Shown: positions 20,899 through 33,000, counted from the first letter of the stretch. The stretch is DNA of 64,000 bases from Lepidostoma basale (GCA_022606425.2 JAHDVF020000875.1:1240001-1304000); one strand, 5' to 3'. Translations and numbers: made by a program. The notes: generated from the letters alone by a model not told the origin.

Positions 20899-23050
20899 AT
20901 GTATGATGAATCACTTGATTTAGGATACTGCATAGGGAAGGATGTAGTGAGCGTCGTATGCTACGCGGACGATGCTGCACTGATAGCAAAGTTGGAAGAC
21001 GAACTGCAAAGACTTTTAAATAGATTTCTGACATCGGCCGCCAACTTCAATATGATGATTCAGGAACAGACGATGATTCAATCAGTTGAGAAACCAAAAA
21101 ACCATGACATTTTCAAAAGAACTCTTGGGATGCAGGTTATCCTTAAATGACAGAATGTTGGAACAGGTTGCAAAATTTAGATATCTGGGAGTGATCTGCT
21201 CTGTCCAAATGATCTTGTCAGTGAAATAATAGGACAAGTCAACAAGGCTACGGCGGTATCAGGTTGTCTCAAAGATATAATATGGAAAAACAAGTATATG
21301 AGAATATTATTTTAATAGAAAGAGTAAGAAAATTGACGAGTGACAAAGTTTGGGATGTGCAAGGTGCCTTTATGAATGGCAGAGGATGTATGGATCAAAT
21401 TTTTGGACTTCGTACATTGACAGAGAAGTTTCTGGCCAAAAATCGCAAACTTTTCTGTGCGTTTGTCGACTTACAAAAAGCATATGATTACGTTAATAGA
21501 GAAAAGTTGTGGAAAATATTGTCTGAATATGGAATAAGTACAAAAATGATCACGGCCATTAAGTCGCTATACACGGAAAGCACTGCTAGTGTCAGAGTAA
21601 ATGGAGATCTTACAGCCTGGTTTGATATCAATAAAGGTGTCAAACAAGGTTGCGTAATGTCCCCGTGGTTATTTAATCTGTATATGGACAATTGTATAAG
21701 AGAGCTGAAAGGGTTGGATGTAGGTGTCAAAATGAGCGGAGTGTCAGTAAGCTGTCTCTTGTATGCGGATGACGCTGTCCTACTTGCTGATAACGAGCAT
21801 GAACTACAAGTCCTGGTGAATTGTATGTATGAGGTATGCATGCGAAATGATCTGATGATGAATGTTAATAAGTCCAAGGTAATGATTTTTGAAAAGGAAG
21901 AAACCACGACAGTCGGCAACATTAGCGTGAATGGTGAAAACTTGGAGCAAGTAGTTGAGTTTGTGTATTTAGGTAGTATGTTTACAAGATATGGGAGAGT
22001 GGAGAGGGATATTGAAAGAAGGGTTGGGGCAGGCAACAAAGTGAATGGTGCACTTAAAGTTGTCATCGCAAACAAAAATCTATCCAAAAAGCTAGAATGG
22101 CAGTGCACAATGGTGTTCTTCTACCGACCCTTATGTATGGAAGCGAAGCATGGAACTGGCAAAAGAAGGATGAAAGTAGAATAAATGCAGGTGAAATGAG
22201 ATCTCTTAGAAGAATGTGTGGATACTCTGTGTATGATAGAGTGCCGAATGAAAATATAGAAGTGAATGCGGTGCGAATGATGGTGTCATGAACAAAATAA
22301 TGAAAGGATCATTAAGATGGTTTGGACATATGGAAAGAATGAATGAAGAAAGAATGGTAAAAAAATTATATGGTAATGATGTAAATGGTACCAGAAATAG
22401 AGGAAGACCGAGGAAAACGTGGCACGATCAAATAAATCAAATATTGAATGTCGGCCATGTGAGGAGTCAGAGAAATCGACGCGCGTGCATGACACGATGT
22501 ATGAATGTTGAGGAAGCGAGAGAAATATGTCAGGAAAGAAAGGTGTGGCAGTCCATTCTTTCTGCCTACCCCTTCGGGGAGACGGCGTGATGGTTAGTTA
22601 GTTAGTTAGTTAAGTATATGAGAACTGACCATATAAGAGAATATATAAAACCTGCGTAAGGCCTATACTGACATACCTAAACCATTGAGACCAGAGCGGA
22701 TACCACAAGAACGAAGGCTAAAGTACGGGTGGCAGAGATAAGGACGCTGAGGATGATAGCAGGAAGGATTATTCGAGATAGGGTGAGGAACACAGCTATC
22801 CGCGAGATCTGCAAGGTGGAGAATGTTGTTAGATGGAGCAGACAACGCAGAAGATACTGGAATGCGCACGTGCAGAGGATGGATCCCACCAGAATCCCAC
22901 ACGCTGTGGCGCATCAGATTCCTGCCGGCTGCCGTCCCCCCGGAAGACCGCCGAAGAGATGGAGAGATAGTTTGGAGTCAACCTCCCAAGAGAGGCCAGC
23001 CTGATTTCAGGAACAGACCAAAGGTCTATATGGTGAAGAAGAAGAAGAAT
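20899..23050 (+). pseudogene. LINE family B reverse transcriptase, interrupted
   Basis: First part (20899-21304) has YADDAALIAKLEDELQRLLN (catalytic YADD), then by shift a FRYLGV block and EIIGQVNKATAVSGCLK. The second part (22625-23050) resumes with TRADTTRTKAKVRVAEI-like, TLRMIAGRIIRDRVRN, WSRQRRRYWNAHVQRMD, PPGRPPKRW and an AAGAAG tail. The 1.3-kb gap is a family A element. The intact paralogue at 55100-55410 shows the joined order. Confidence 0.85.
21305..22611 (+). pseudogene. LINE family A, longest copy, nested in family B
   Basis: Open for ~290 codons: VQGAFMNGRGCMDQIF, CAFVDLQKAYDYVNREKLW (first catalytic Asp region), GVKQGCVMSPWLFN, LLYADDAVLLA, VYLGSMFT. It shifts frame at the oligo-A near 22085, then LMYGSEAWNWQKKD, a second one-base loss near 22260, RWFGHMERM, GRPRKTWHDQINQ, PFGETA-stop, GTTA tail. 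Exact 13-bp duplication AAGTATATGAGAA at 21292-21304 and 22612-22624. Very close by eye to 3890-4975. Confidence 0.9.
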
Positions 23051-23518
23051 ATTTTACTAAAATCATTAGATTATCTTAAAAACGCGTTGATTTATTCAGT
23101 CAAATATGCATAACATCTTTCTTATGTAACTATAGTCTTATTGACTTAGAACCAGCTGATTCCGTTTTTTTGTAGTATTCCAAATATACATTGATACATC
23201 AAATTCAAATAATCTAGTCTGTTCATATATAGTACTTTTATTGTATACACAAATAAGAATGAAATCCTTTGTTAGAGATGAATAAAACAGTAACTCCACA
23301 TTTGCTTCCAGTATGTTCGACTTGTTCATAAATTATTCCTGCTAACATAGCGCCATCTCTGGGATAAACAACAAACTTTATTTTCTTGCAATACATTATT
23401 CGAGCGCGTCTCTTCAGATCAGCGCTATAAATGTATGTACAAACTTCGCATTGAGAAAGTTTCTCTAACTTTGTTGCCCCAATCAAGTCGTAATGTAATG
23501 CATTGTGTATGTATATAT
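23051..23518. other. no gene; host intron
   Basis: No recognised element; leads into the TA microsatellite. Confidence 0.35.
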
Positions 23519-23887
<369 letters not shown>

Positions 23888-23983
23888 ATACGCAGATAAT
23901 GGAGTTGCAACTTTAATACCAAGCATATACTGCTTAACTAATTATCATCGCATCCTGTAAGGGGGTGATTATTAAACATTCTC

Positions 23984-24360
23984 TTCGTCTCAGTCGTATT
24001 CCTCATGATTGAGGGTCGTGTCCATCCTGTAAACTATTAACCATGTCACGCCATGCGCTCCTGTCACCCGTCAGTCTCCAGGCTGCAGCTAATGAGACCA
24101 GTCAGATCCCTGACTTAATCAGACCAGCGGCTCGGTGGACGTATTTGTGGTTGCCTTCCCTCCACTTTGCCCATGATGATTAACTTTTCAAGGTTGTCCT
24201 GATCTCTCTGGGCCATGTGTCCAAAATGTTTCAGCACTTTCTGAGAGCACATCCGCGAGAGTCTTGCCATGATACCCAGCTGGTCAATGATTGACTGGTT
24301 TGTTATTCTTGCCGTCCAGGGTATACGCAGCACCACACCACATTTCGAAAGTATCAATTT
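23984..24360 (-). repeat. LINE family D 3' end
   Basis: Minus strand open frame: KCGVVLRIPWTARITNQSI, LGIMARLSRMCSQKVLKHFG, HMAQRDQDNLEKLIIMGKV, PPSRWSD, then the LTGDRSAWRAMVNSLQD-like end. The best family D copy. Confidence 0.75.
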
Positions 24361-24435
24361 TGGACCTACGTATTAAGAAAGCTTTCTAAAAAGCCAGCTT
24401 ATTAAACATTAAATTAAGGATTCCAGAAATTCAGA

Positions 24436-24570
24436 ATCGCACACGTTGTGGCGCATCAGATGACTGTTGGCTACCGTTCTCCTGGAATATAAATAGCCGG
24501 GAGTCAACCTTCCAAGAGAGGCCAGCCTGATTAAAGGAAAAAACCCAATGGTCAAAAAGAAGAACTTAAA
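24436..24570 (+). repeat. LINE family B 3' end
   Basis: Follows TLWRIR.., then the ESTFQERPA-like end and CAATGGTCAAAAAGAAGAA tail, matching the end of the 20899-23050 element. Confidence 0.6.
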
Positions 24571-25235
24571 GGGATATTGAAATTAAGAAAGCTTTCCGCC
24601 ATAAAAGTATAACCATGTACTGCATTTAACATTGAAAATAACGTAAGTTATTTAGAAGGTTATAAAAAACGTCAGACGTTCTCAAGTGATTTCATTGTTT
24701 TGAAATTGAGTAAATTTTTATTATTTTGGTGTCCGTAAAAATGAAAACCTTGTTATTAATTTTAATTTGAAATATAAACAGCATTACGATACAAATACTA
24801 CATAAATTTAACCTACGTTATTTTATAAGTAAAGTTCACTAAATGCCTCGGGTATACAGAATGCCTTACTTTCACGCAAAATTTGATATGTTCTTATAAG
24901 AATCCGTGTTCTGTGTGCCACAAAAGGTTGCGCCATTATACACTCCATTTTAAATGTGGGTAGGGACCTAAAAACTTGAGGCTTCTACTAGAAACAGTAT
25001 TTATACGAGGGCCCCGGATAATAATCATTCCACAGACCCGTGAAAGGTCAGTGTTTACAGAACAAAATATGTCAAATTCGGGCCAAAGGTGAGGGTTCTC
25101 ATAACATATTTTTACAAAAGGCAACTTGCTACCCACGGAGCGGTTTTTCATTAATAACTTAATAGTTCAGTATCAACCCATTAAGCAGATTATGAAGGAG
25201 AGTACACAAAATTAATAACAGAACTTATTTAACCA
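24571..25235. other. no gene; host intron
   Basis: No recognised element. Confidence 0.35.
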
Positions 25236-25239
25236 ACAT

Positions 25240-25506
25240 TTCGCACCTCCGTTTTGCAAATGATATTGTCATTATGACGGAGTCTGTGATGAAGCTCGAA
25301 GGTATGATGAATTACCCAAATACTGCATGCAAACGAGTAGGTCATAGGATGAATCTGGACAAGATGATAGTCATGAGTAATGCACATATCGTCCCGGAAC
25401 CAGTAACCGTAAATGGCTCGGCTCTTGAAGTGGTACAAGAATATACATAATCCTCGTCATCATCAGCATATATCCGTCCACTCCTGGACGTAGGCCTCCT
25501 CCATCT
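25240..25506. repeat. LINE family E remnants (RT block, inverted tail)
   Basis: Plus strand 25240-25448 reads LRFANDIVIMTESV, RVGHRMNLDKMIVMSN, VNGSALEVVQEY: the RT catalytic block with FADD changed to FAND. 25449-25506 on the minus strand reads MEEAYVQEWTDIC then TGATGATGA, the terminus of another copy. Confidence 0.65.
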
Positions 25507-25625
25507 GCTTTTTTGATAATTTGATAATGCCGGATAATAAATTTGATAAATGGGCGAAACATGTCATTCCCTAGAAAACTTAAACAAACTCCTAGAAGAC
25601 GGATGTTTTTATTTATATTAATTAT
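25507..25625 (+). repeat. ACATGT hammerhead repeat arm (family H3)
   Basis: GGGCGAAACATGTCATTCCC, then CTAGAAGACGGATGTTTTTA, the conserved H3 downstream block. The catalytic CTGATGA is decayed to TTGATAA. Confidence 0.55.
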
Positions 25626-25634
25626 TCAATATAT

Positions 25635-26260
25635 AATACGGATTAATTGTATCTCAATAGAGACGAAGATGTAAATTGTTTTCTGGGAACAGAATATGGT
25701 GGCCGAGGCGCTTACAGGACTTATGACCTGTCATTGGTTGGGTTGAGCGATCGCTTTGTGTTTAACATTCCACCCTTCTTACGACCACCACGTCTGACAA
25801 ATTTTTGGAAGTTGTATGTATGCTAGAATGCTACGCCTATCTTTACATTTTTTAGTTCATTCTACACTAGCGTCATCTATTAAGATTTGGAAGCATTAAG
25901 TAGAAAATCTTTATTAATTCACTGTGAAAGGCTCTGCAAATCATACAGTACTAGATTACGCCTGGAGATGTCTCTACAATTTTTATGCCTTTAACTTGGA
26001 CCAGTTATTTTATACAACATTTTGAATGTATACAAATTCTTGTAGGCAAAAATACTGGATTTTACCCATTGCGGATAAATTTTTTTTTTATAAAGATTAA
26101 TTGTATCTCAATAGAGACGAAGATGTAAATTGTAAAGCGCCTCGTCCACCATATTCTGTTCCCAGAAAACAATTTACATCTTCGTCTCAATTACAATTAA
26201 TCTTTATAAAAAATAATTTATAATTTATAATGGGTAAAATCCAATATTAGTCTACAATAA
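25635..26260. repeat. repeat family R, full unit plus inverted unit
   Basis: One near-complete plus unit (25635-26080) with the R blocks in order. Then a second head (26095-26135) meets an inverted copy (26150-26215, ACAATTTACATCTTCGTCTC), making a short palindrome. Confidence 0.65.
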
Positions 26261-26399
26261 TTTGTAAATATTCAAAATGTTATATAATACGGAGTTTTAC
26301 ATCATTGTTCAAGAAACTTTAAACTAATGATTTTACTGGAATCCCTTGTTGGAGGTTCATTTTAAATGAGAATGAAAAATAAAATGATATTTTTGAATA

Positions 26400-26570
26400 A
26401 CCACTCTCAATTTTGTTTTTATTTCGACAGTTCCGGTTTTGCCAGGGTGGCTGACATCTGTCGATGGACTGGTCTGTCGATGCCAGCCAGCCTAGCGAAA
26501 CCGGTCGTTGTCCAAATGACGATAATAGTGGGAGTGATTATTAAAATACTCGTACATCCTTTTATCTTTC
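26400..26570. repeat. hammerhead inverted dimer (ACCGGT family, H1)
   Basis: Plus core 26474-26506: CTGTCGA (A6 changed), GCCAG..CTAGC stem II, GAAACCGGTC. Minus core 26430-26462 faces it (CTGGCAAAACCGGAACTGTC), with mutated GAAA and stem III. Confidence 0.65.
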
Positions 26571-26589
26571 TTTATTATTTAAAATTGTT

Positions 26590-26985
26590 AAATCTTCTAC
26601 TACTTCTTCTTCTGCTTTATTTAGGACTGTTTCCTGTTATTTCTCGGAGCCTGTTCCTGGGATGCAGATGTCCAACTGTCTCGTCATCTATTAGGTGGTC
26701 TTCCTGCAGGTCGATTTTTTGTTGTCACTTTATTTGCAGCTATAGTTATCACTCTTTCAGAACATGCTCTTTACACATGTTTTCTCCAGTAGCGTCTTCT
26801 CAGTCTTCCCCATCGCACGACATCTTCCACATTGCAGATCTTTCACATTTCGGAATTTCTGATTGTTCGTTCTCGCAACGGATCGGAGAGTCTTCATTTC
26901 TGTGGTTCTTAAGAGACTTTTTTTTCTGATGGTGTCAGCTTTTGTTTCTACGCATGTCTTGTAGATTAGAATTTTGCTCTCCTTT
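26590..26985 (-). repeat. LINE family B fragment
   Basis: Minus strand reads ETKADTIRKKSLLRTTEMKTLRS in part, then a diverged C-terminal domain down to AGAAGAAGTAG near 26600. Confidence 0.6.
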
Positions 26986-26999
26986 TGTTAAATCATTGA

Positions 27000-27180
27000 T
27001 ACGAATGAAAACGTCTGTTTTCAAAAGTTCAAGTTCATTCAAATGTATACATTTGATAATGCCTTAGACAGGCGAAACATGTCATAAATTATATAAAAGC
27101 CATAAATTACAAATGAAATTTCTAAAAAAAAACGTTTCATGCGTATTAATCCTTTTATTCAATTATTATTTTCGAATATA
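27000..27180 (+). repeat. ACATGT hammerhead repeat (H3)
   Basis: TTGATAATGCCTTAGACAGG then GCGAAACATGTCATAAATT at 27053-27090, followed by the AAACGTTTCATGCGTATTAA block. An inverted AAAACGTCTGTTTTC arm precedes it. Confidence 0.6.
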
Positions 27181-27535
27181 ATACATTCCAAAAGATTAAC
27201 ATTCCTCGTTTTCGTTCTGTATGTGGTCTCCGCAAGTTTTGAATGTAGACCGACCTTGCGATCATCTATTCGCCTGTAATTTAAGTTATGGAATAGGTCG
27301 TGAGTAATTATATTGGGGTCGTTAAGCAATCTAAATTAATTTATTTGATGTATTAATAAAGTTACATTCTATGGAGCAATATCAAACAACGGAAAACTTT
27401 CATGTATACTGCAGATATTTTCTTAACTATTGTAATTTTAGTTTTATGCGAGAAAATATATATGAATCCATTATTCAATGTATTTATGGTCGTTATTTCA
27501 TTTTAAGCATCATGATTTTTCACTAATGACCTTTA
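27181..27535. other. no gene; host intron
   Basis: No recognised element. Confidence 0.35.
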
Positions 27536-27539
27536 TACC

Positions 27540-27785
27540 AAAGTACAAGAACATGTGAGTAAAGCCTCTGCCGTGTCAGGGTGTCTGAAGAATCTGGTCT
27601 TGAAGAACAAGCACATGCATATCGACAGCAAGATCAGATAAAACATTCGTGCTACCTATCATGACGTACGCTGTAGAGACGCAGGCCGACACTGTGCGAA
27701 TCAAGGATCTACTAAGAACATCGGAGATGAAGGTCCTAAGTTCAATTACTTCAATTACTGACTTTCCATGCTTACATCGAGAGAA
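27540..27785 (+). repeat. LINE family B fragment
   Basis: Reads VQEHVSKASAVSGCLKNLV, then TYAVETQADTVRIKDLLRTS and EMKVLSSIT: the segment linking RT and C-terminal domain. It stops where J begins. Confidence 0.65.
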
Positions 27786-28490
27786 TATGTGGAGTTGCAC
27801 TGAAAATGTTGGGATTTATTCTCCGAACTGGTAGAGTTTTCAAGAATCCCTATGTTTTGCGAATTTTGTATAACTCATTGGTCCGGAGCCGGCTCGAGTG
27901 TGGCTCGGTGATATGGAGTCCCCACGAGGCGAGATACTCGCTCATGTTAGAGAGGGTTCAGAAAAGATTTCTGAGATATCTCTACATGAGGGAGTTTGGT
28001 AGCTATCCGTGGCTTTATCCCACTGCATTCCTCTTGGGCATGCTGGGGACCAATAGTTTACAGATAAGAAGGGATGGGTGCACACTTACCCATTTCTTCA
28101 GACTTATCAGGGGATTCTTTGAGAACTCCGTCATCTTGGAGGCTATCCATCTTTATGTTCCGGATGGCTATCTTCGACAGCGTCAGCACAGACTGTTTTA
28201 TCTCCCAGCATGCAGAACCAACCTGCCTCTGGTGATGCCGGTGGGGAGAGCAATCAAACTGCTGAACATGATCGCTTCGGAGATCGATGTCTTTCATATT
28301 CGTGAAAGTACATTCAGAAGACAAATACTCTTGACTTTGGAGAGTATTTTGTATTCCTAATGTCGAACCATCTCTCATGCGTTCCTGGTATTATATATTC
28401 CTTATGTTTTACCTGTTCTCAATAGATGCCTTAAACTATAAAAAATGTTTGTAATGTCTTTTGAGAAAATAAACTGATTTGATTTGATTT
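27786..28490 (+). pseudogene. Jockey-like LINE (family J), best 3' copy
   Basis: 184-codon open C-terminus (27806-28360): GFILRTGRVFKNPYVLRI, YNSLVRSRLECGSVIWSPH, RVQKRFLRYLYMREFGSYP, FLLGMLGTNSLQIRRDG, LVMPVGRAIKLLNMIASEID. This is the domain after the RT in jockey/CR1-group ORF2. The 3' UTR ends in TGATTTGATTTGATTT. 5' truncated, so no palm motifs. It is the uninterrupted reference for the other J copies. Confidence 0.85.
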
Positions 28491-28494
28491 TTTT

Positions 28495-28787
28495 GAAAAA
28501 GATCAATTACTAGAAAAAGTCTCCGAGATCGTGTCCGCAACGCAGACATAAGAAAAACTTGCAAAATAAATGATATCGTTCAGTGAAGTAGATCCAAAAG
28601 AAGATACTGGAGGGATCGTGTAGCCCAAATGACTTGCATATACAGCCGCTTATGAAATTCCTTTTGGACACCGCCCACCTGGAAGACCGCTCGAGAGATG
28701 GAGGGATAGCTGGACCTCATCATCCCAGTAGATAATGATTGCTGTGTCACAGATCGTCAGATCTATTGAAAGAAGAAAAAGAAGAAT
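28495..28787 (+). repeat. LINE family B 3' end
   Basis: RKSLRDRVRNADIRKTCKIN, then RSKRRYWRDRVAQM and, after shifts, PPGRPLERWRDSWTSSSQ, stop, CAGATCGTCAGATCTATTGA and an AAGAAG-rich tail. Confidence 0.7.
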
Positions 28788-29712
28788 ATGTTTTACTTCT
28801 TCTTCATCTTTTAACCGTCGCGTTGCCATGTGGTCAATTGAGTTTCCACTGCCAATTTAAAGTTGATTTTCTTAAAACCTATGGACCCGAATATTATAGA
28901 AAAAATTGTAATCCTCCATTGAAGTGTTCTCAATATTTCGAAATAAAAAAAGGCAAAAAATTACTTCCTTCATCCCAAAAAAAAATATTTTCTAAGACTG
29001 CCCTCACTTTCATTCGTGTTAAGGTAGAATTTGTTTTGCTAATATTTACAACTTTATCAAAAGTGACAAATACTTACTCGCTGTTTTGAAGTATTATAAA
29101 TTATATCTTTGGCCTTTTCATAGGTACGTAATAATACCGACTGTGGACGGAAACGCAGCACGCAACTTAATAATATCAGAACTGTGAAAATATTAACACT
29201 TTACCAAAAGGGACAAATATTAATACGTACTCGTTGTCTTGAACGTACTATACATTTTGCCTAGGTGCCTTTATAATACGTAAAATCTCGTAAAGTCTCG
29301 CCCCGCCGGCCGCGGCGCGGAGACAAGTTTATACTTGGTGTCCAGTTGCTCGTATGCTGTGACGCATTCCATATCAGAAATTGCATGGTTCCAGAAAAAA
29401 ATTAATAATGACATGTTTTTCAAATAATCCATGTATGTTATAGATATCGATCTATTTCTAATGAAATTCCCTACAAGATGACATAAATTAAATTTTGATT
29501 CATCGAGTAATATGCTTGATATTTAGATAAAGTTAGCGGTAAACTGAATTGACCACATGGGAGCGAGCGTTTTGTTTTGAACACGGTAGGTTAAGGGTTA
29601 ATAGATCGGACGATCTGTGGCACAGAAATCATCATCTACTGGGATGTTGAGGTACAGCTTTCCCTCCATATCTTAGATGGTCTTCCAGGTGGAGGATGTC
29701 CGCTGTTTTTAT
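28788..29712 (-). repeat. LINE family B tail split by a MITE
   Basis: Minus-strand 3' end: 29712-29602 gives the HPPPGRPSKIWRESCTSTS-like end, GGCACAGATCG..GATCTATTAA. Its AAGAAG tail lies at 28788-28810. The piggyBac-type MITE sits exactly at the TTAA between them. Confidence 0.75.
28815..29597 (+). mobile_element. piggyBac-type MITE, TTAA-flanked, copy 1
   Basis: 783 bp between TTAA at 28811-28814 and 29598-29601. Ends are short (CCGTC.. and ..AAGGG) with a subterminal inverted repeat CCATGTGGTCAATT-AGTTT at both sides. No transposase. A GC block (GCCCCGCCGGCCGCGGCGCG) lies near 29298-29320. Copy 2 is at 55953-56723 in the opposite direction. Confidence 0.78.
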
Positions 29713-30480
29713 TTATTTATTAAATAAAAATGACATCACCGATGAACCGCTTCACAGTTTTGATTAATTTCGTCGTGCCAAGTTTTCCTTGGTGCATCAT
29801 AATTTTGTTGCATTAAAATTTTGTGATATAATTTAATAAATTGGTTTTATGTATTCAAAAACCATCTAAAATAAACTATTATTAACGATTTTTTAAAGCA
29901 TTTAATGACCGTTTTCCTTTTTGAGTTCACTTCTCGAAAGTTTCTCATCTTAAAAAAAAACGTTATTATGGATTTCCACAGTGCAAACGCCTTAAGTTTA
30001 TTTTGAAAGAATCTTTTCTTATTGTGTTCAAAAGACCTTTTGTTCGTACTGCATTTATTTATTATATTTGCATTTGGCATTTATTTCATTAAATATTACT
30101 ATGACTACGTCTAAGAAATCTCTCATTAACCGTATTGTTTGTACTCGTATTTTCATCTCTCTTTTGTCAGTTCCAAGCTTCAACTCCGCTATTAGGGTTG
30201 ATACAATAAAACCATTGTGAAAAATATAATTTTATGAAAATTTGAATGCTATTTTAAATTTATATCACTCTTTGTATAATAACACAGAAATTTATTATAA
30301 ATGTTATCTCTTACATATTCATATATAATGTTTATAAAAAATTAAAACCCATTGTATTAAATACGAACCTCCAAGAATACCTGTAATACCAATTAAATTC
30401 AGAAAAATTTTACATAAATATTTGAAGATTATTTTTGTATAGAATCATGTTAAGGAGGAAGGACTAAGTTTACAATAGTG
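29713..30480. other. no gene; includes decayed LINE A (30040-30215, minus)
   Basis: 30040-30215 on the minus strand still resembles the family A block from LMYGSEAW to the KNE.NIR region. The rest is AT-rich with no recognised element. Confidence 0.4.
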
Positions 30481-30488
30481 TTACCAGT

Positions 30489-30521
30489 CTGTCGATGCCA
30501 GCAAGCCTGGCGAAACCGGTC
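30489..30521 (+). ncRNA. hammerhead-ribozyme-like motif (ACCGGT family)
   Basis: CTGTCGA at 30489-30495 (the A6 position is T), stem II GCCAG/CTGGC, GAAAC, palindrome ACCGGT (30515-30520) and C at 30521. Stem I can form four pairs: CAGT before with GCTG after. One core base is mutated, so likely inactive. Confidence 0.65.
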
Positions 30522-30825
30522 GCTGTCTAAATAAAGACAAAAGTGGAAGTAGTTAAAAAACATCGTTTTATTTAATTATTATTTAAAATGAACTTCCATC
30601 AAGAGATTTCAGTAAAATCATTATATCATCAAGTTGCGATTACCAAAGTTAGCATAAAATTACTAACAACCGCCATTTTACTAACAATTCTACTAACATG
30701 CTATTTTATGTAGTTGCCACGATACAGGCCATGCCTAGTGTGACAACTATAGTCCATAAACTTTTTTTATCAAATTAATGTATAACATGAAAAAGTAAAA
30801 AAATATAAAAAAAATACGCGTTAAT

Positions 30826-31070
30826 CAGTGGCGGTACTACCATAGAAGCCCAGAAGCCCAACTTGTGTAAGAAATTTTGAATCATAACCCCCAAATCTAA
30901 GAAATCGTGCCCCCGCATAAACCAACAACCCATCAAACCACCTTCCAACAATGTTCCCAACAGACGTAAGAGGAATAGGCACAAAAGCTGAACCTCTGTA
31001 AGCCAGAAAATGTTTAAATTCAAATTTTTGCAAGCCGGGCGTCTAGGCTTCTATGGCAGTATCGCTACTG
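30826..31070. mobile_element. hAT-type MITE, copy 1, perfect 8-bp TSD
   Basis: 245 bp. Ends CAGTGGCGGTACTACCATAG and its inverted partner (CTATGGCAGTATCGCTACTG); CAGTGGCGG is a typical hAT tip. Eight-base duplication GCGTTAAT at 30818-30825 and 31071-31078. No gene. Related to 57722-57963. Confidence 0.88.
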
Positions 31071-31078
31071 GCGTTAAT

Positions 31079-31580
31079 GATATATACAAGTAAAGGTATC
31101 TTATATGTTTTTAATATTTCCTATCCGACCTCTTGATTGAGACACGAAGATAAAAACTATTTATTAAATAGTAAATACTGTGTAATATTTAAGAATAATC
31201 ATAATATTTTGAACCACACTATGTGTAGTGATTTTCAATCTAAACCATTAATTTGTGAACTCCCTGTGTATTTTGCAAGGTTCAATGAATGTCCTTTCGC
31301 CGTATGGCCGGGTAATTATTCACGCGATCTTAACAATGGAACCAAGTGTAAAGTTGAAATGATAATGGGCTATACTGGAAACAAATGGGAGAAGTAATTA
31401 CCAAAGACGACTGACCTACTCTCTGCTCACATCCTTTCTCTTCTATCTCCAGACACACTTAGCTCTCACACTAGAAACGTATTTTAAACATTTGAAGTAT
31501 TGTTAATATACATAATAAATGCAGGCAAAAACAATTAGTGCGATATGGCAATATGCAATTTATTATAATCACAATCATTG
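31079..31580. other. no recognised gene
   Basis: An 86-codon frame at 31137-31397 has no domain I recognise and no clear splice context; treat as chance. Confidence 0.35.
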
Positions 31581-31584
31581 ATAA

Positions 31585-32465
31585 TCCCAGTACTGACAGG
31601 TGTACGACAAGGAGACAGCCTATGCCCTTTTCCCTGCAACCTGATAATGGACGAACTTATAGAGGAGACCCAATCGCTACAATTGGGATATAAGATGTAA
31701 GAGAAAATGGGCAATGTGATCTGTTATGCAGACGATTCTATAATCATAGCTGAAAACAATAATGACTTACAAAAAATGCTAAATAGACTACATCACGCCT
31801 GTTAGAAATACAACATGACGATCTTTATCGAAAAGACAAAATGTATGACCTTTTCCAAAACACCCAAAACATGTAACCTGGTTATAGAAAATCAATCTAT
31901 AGGACAGGTCAGGACTTTCAAGTATCTAGGCATAGACCTGGTGGGGGGAGCTGATCTGCGGGAAGATATTCAAGCCCAAGTAAACAAGGCAACTGCAATC
32001 TCTGTTGCTCTTAAATCCACAATACGGATAAACAAAGACATGGCCATTAAGAGTAAGATGAGAATCTATAAAGCATGCGTAAGACCAATAATAAGTTATG
32101 GCGTCGAAGCAAGGGCAAGACACAGTAAGGACAAACATGTTTTGAGAGCTTCCGAGATGAAGACACTGAGGACGATATCAGACAAAACACTGAGAGATAG
32201 CGCGAGGAACACCAGAATAAGAGAGATATGTGAGGTTGAGGATATTATAAGATGGAGCAGACAGCGAAAAAGAGACTGGTACGGTCATGTGAAAAGAATG
32301 GACACCACCAGATTCCCCTATATTGCATTACATAATCAGCCTCATGGGACTCGTCCTCGTGGAAGACCTCCTAAAAGATGGAAAGATAGCAGGGAGTCTA
32401 CCTCACAAAAGGAGCAACACTCTGGAGAATAGACCACATAGGTCTACAACAAGGTAGATGAAGAT
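31585..32465 (+). pseudogene. LINE family B, RT end plus C-terminal domain
   Basis: VLTGVRQGDSLCPFPCNLIM, then a stop, ICYADDSIIIAENNNDLQ (catalytic YADD), another stop, then ~205 open codons: FSKTPKTCNLVIENQ, FKYLGIDLVGGADLREDIQA, ISYGVEARARHSKDKHVLRA, EMKTLRTISDKTLRDSARN, WSRQRKRDWYGHVKRMD, RGRPPKRWKDSRESTSQ. The clearest view of the family B protein. Confidence 0.88.
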
Positions 32466-33000
32466 CGGCAGTCGCGGTTAGTCATTAAAAACTATTATTC
32501 ACAAAGTTATTATATAAAATATCTTTGTGGAAGTTCATTACATTAGTTCAACTTTTGCGTAGGTCAGGATCTAAGTTTTGCATTTTTTAACTCTTAATGA
32601 CACCGCACTTTAAATGAATGTCATGTCTTCAGTCTCATTACACTTGAATCCATTATCATCCCGTGGCGCCATATTAATAACTCAGACATTTCAGGGAAGA
32701 TGACAGCACTAATTTTGTATCAAGAGCTAACTACAGACGTGCTCCCTACATTTATATCAAGTTATACCGCTCCTACCTTCTCAACTAAGTGGTTTTTCTA
32801 GTACTTGATTAGATTATTAAGTTGCTAAAACGGACGGGAATTGCTCTTGACATATATGTCGACATAATATACCCAATTTTGAGAAAAGTAAAAATAATAA
32901 ATAATTTTTTTTTCCGTATAAAGCACTTAATATACGGTGTGGAATTATATATTTTTTTTTCAATACACTTTTCTATTTGAATAAATATAGTGATACTTTG
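32466..33000. other. no gene; host intron
   Basis: No recognised element. Confidence 0.35.

Noticed and set aside
26366..26929. 187-codon hydrophobic plus-strand frame as a membrane protein
   Set aside because: Covers a hammerhead repeat and the antisense of a LINE B fragment; the Leu/Ser-rich run comes from CTTCTTCTTCT, the LINE tail complement.
28739..29089. 116-codon frame within the piggyBac-type MITE
   Set aside because: Spans the MITE boundary, has no domain and the sister copy at 55953 does not keep it open.
31137..31397. 86-codon frame as a possible host exon
   Set aside because: No recognisable domain, no convincing splice sites in phase, and AT-biased residues typical of random frames.
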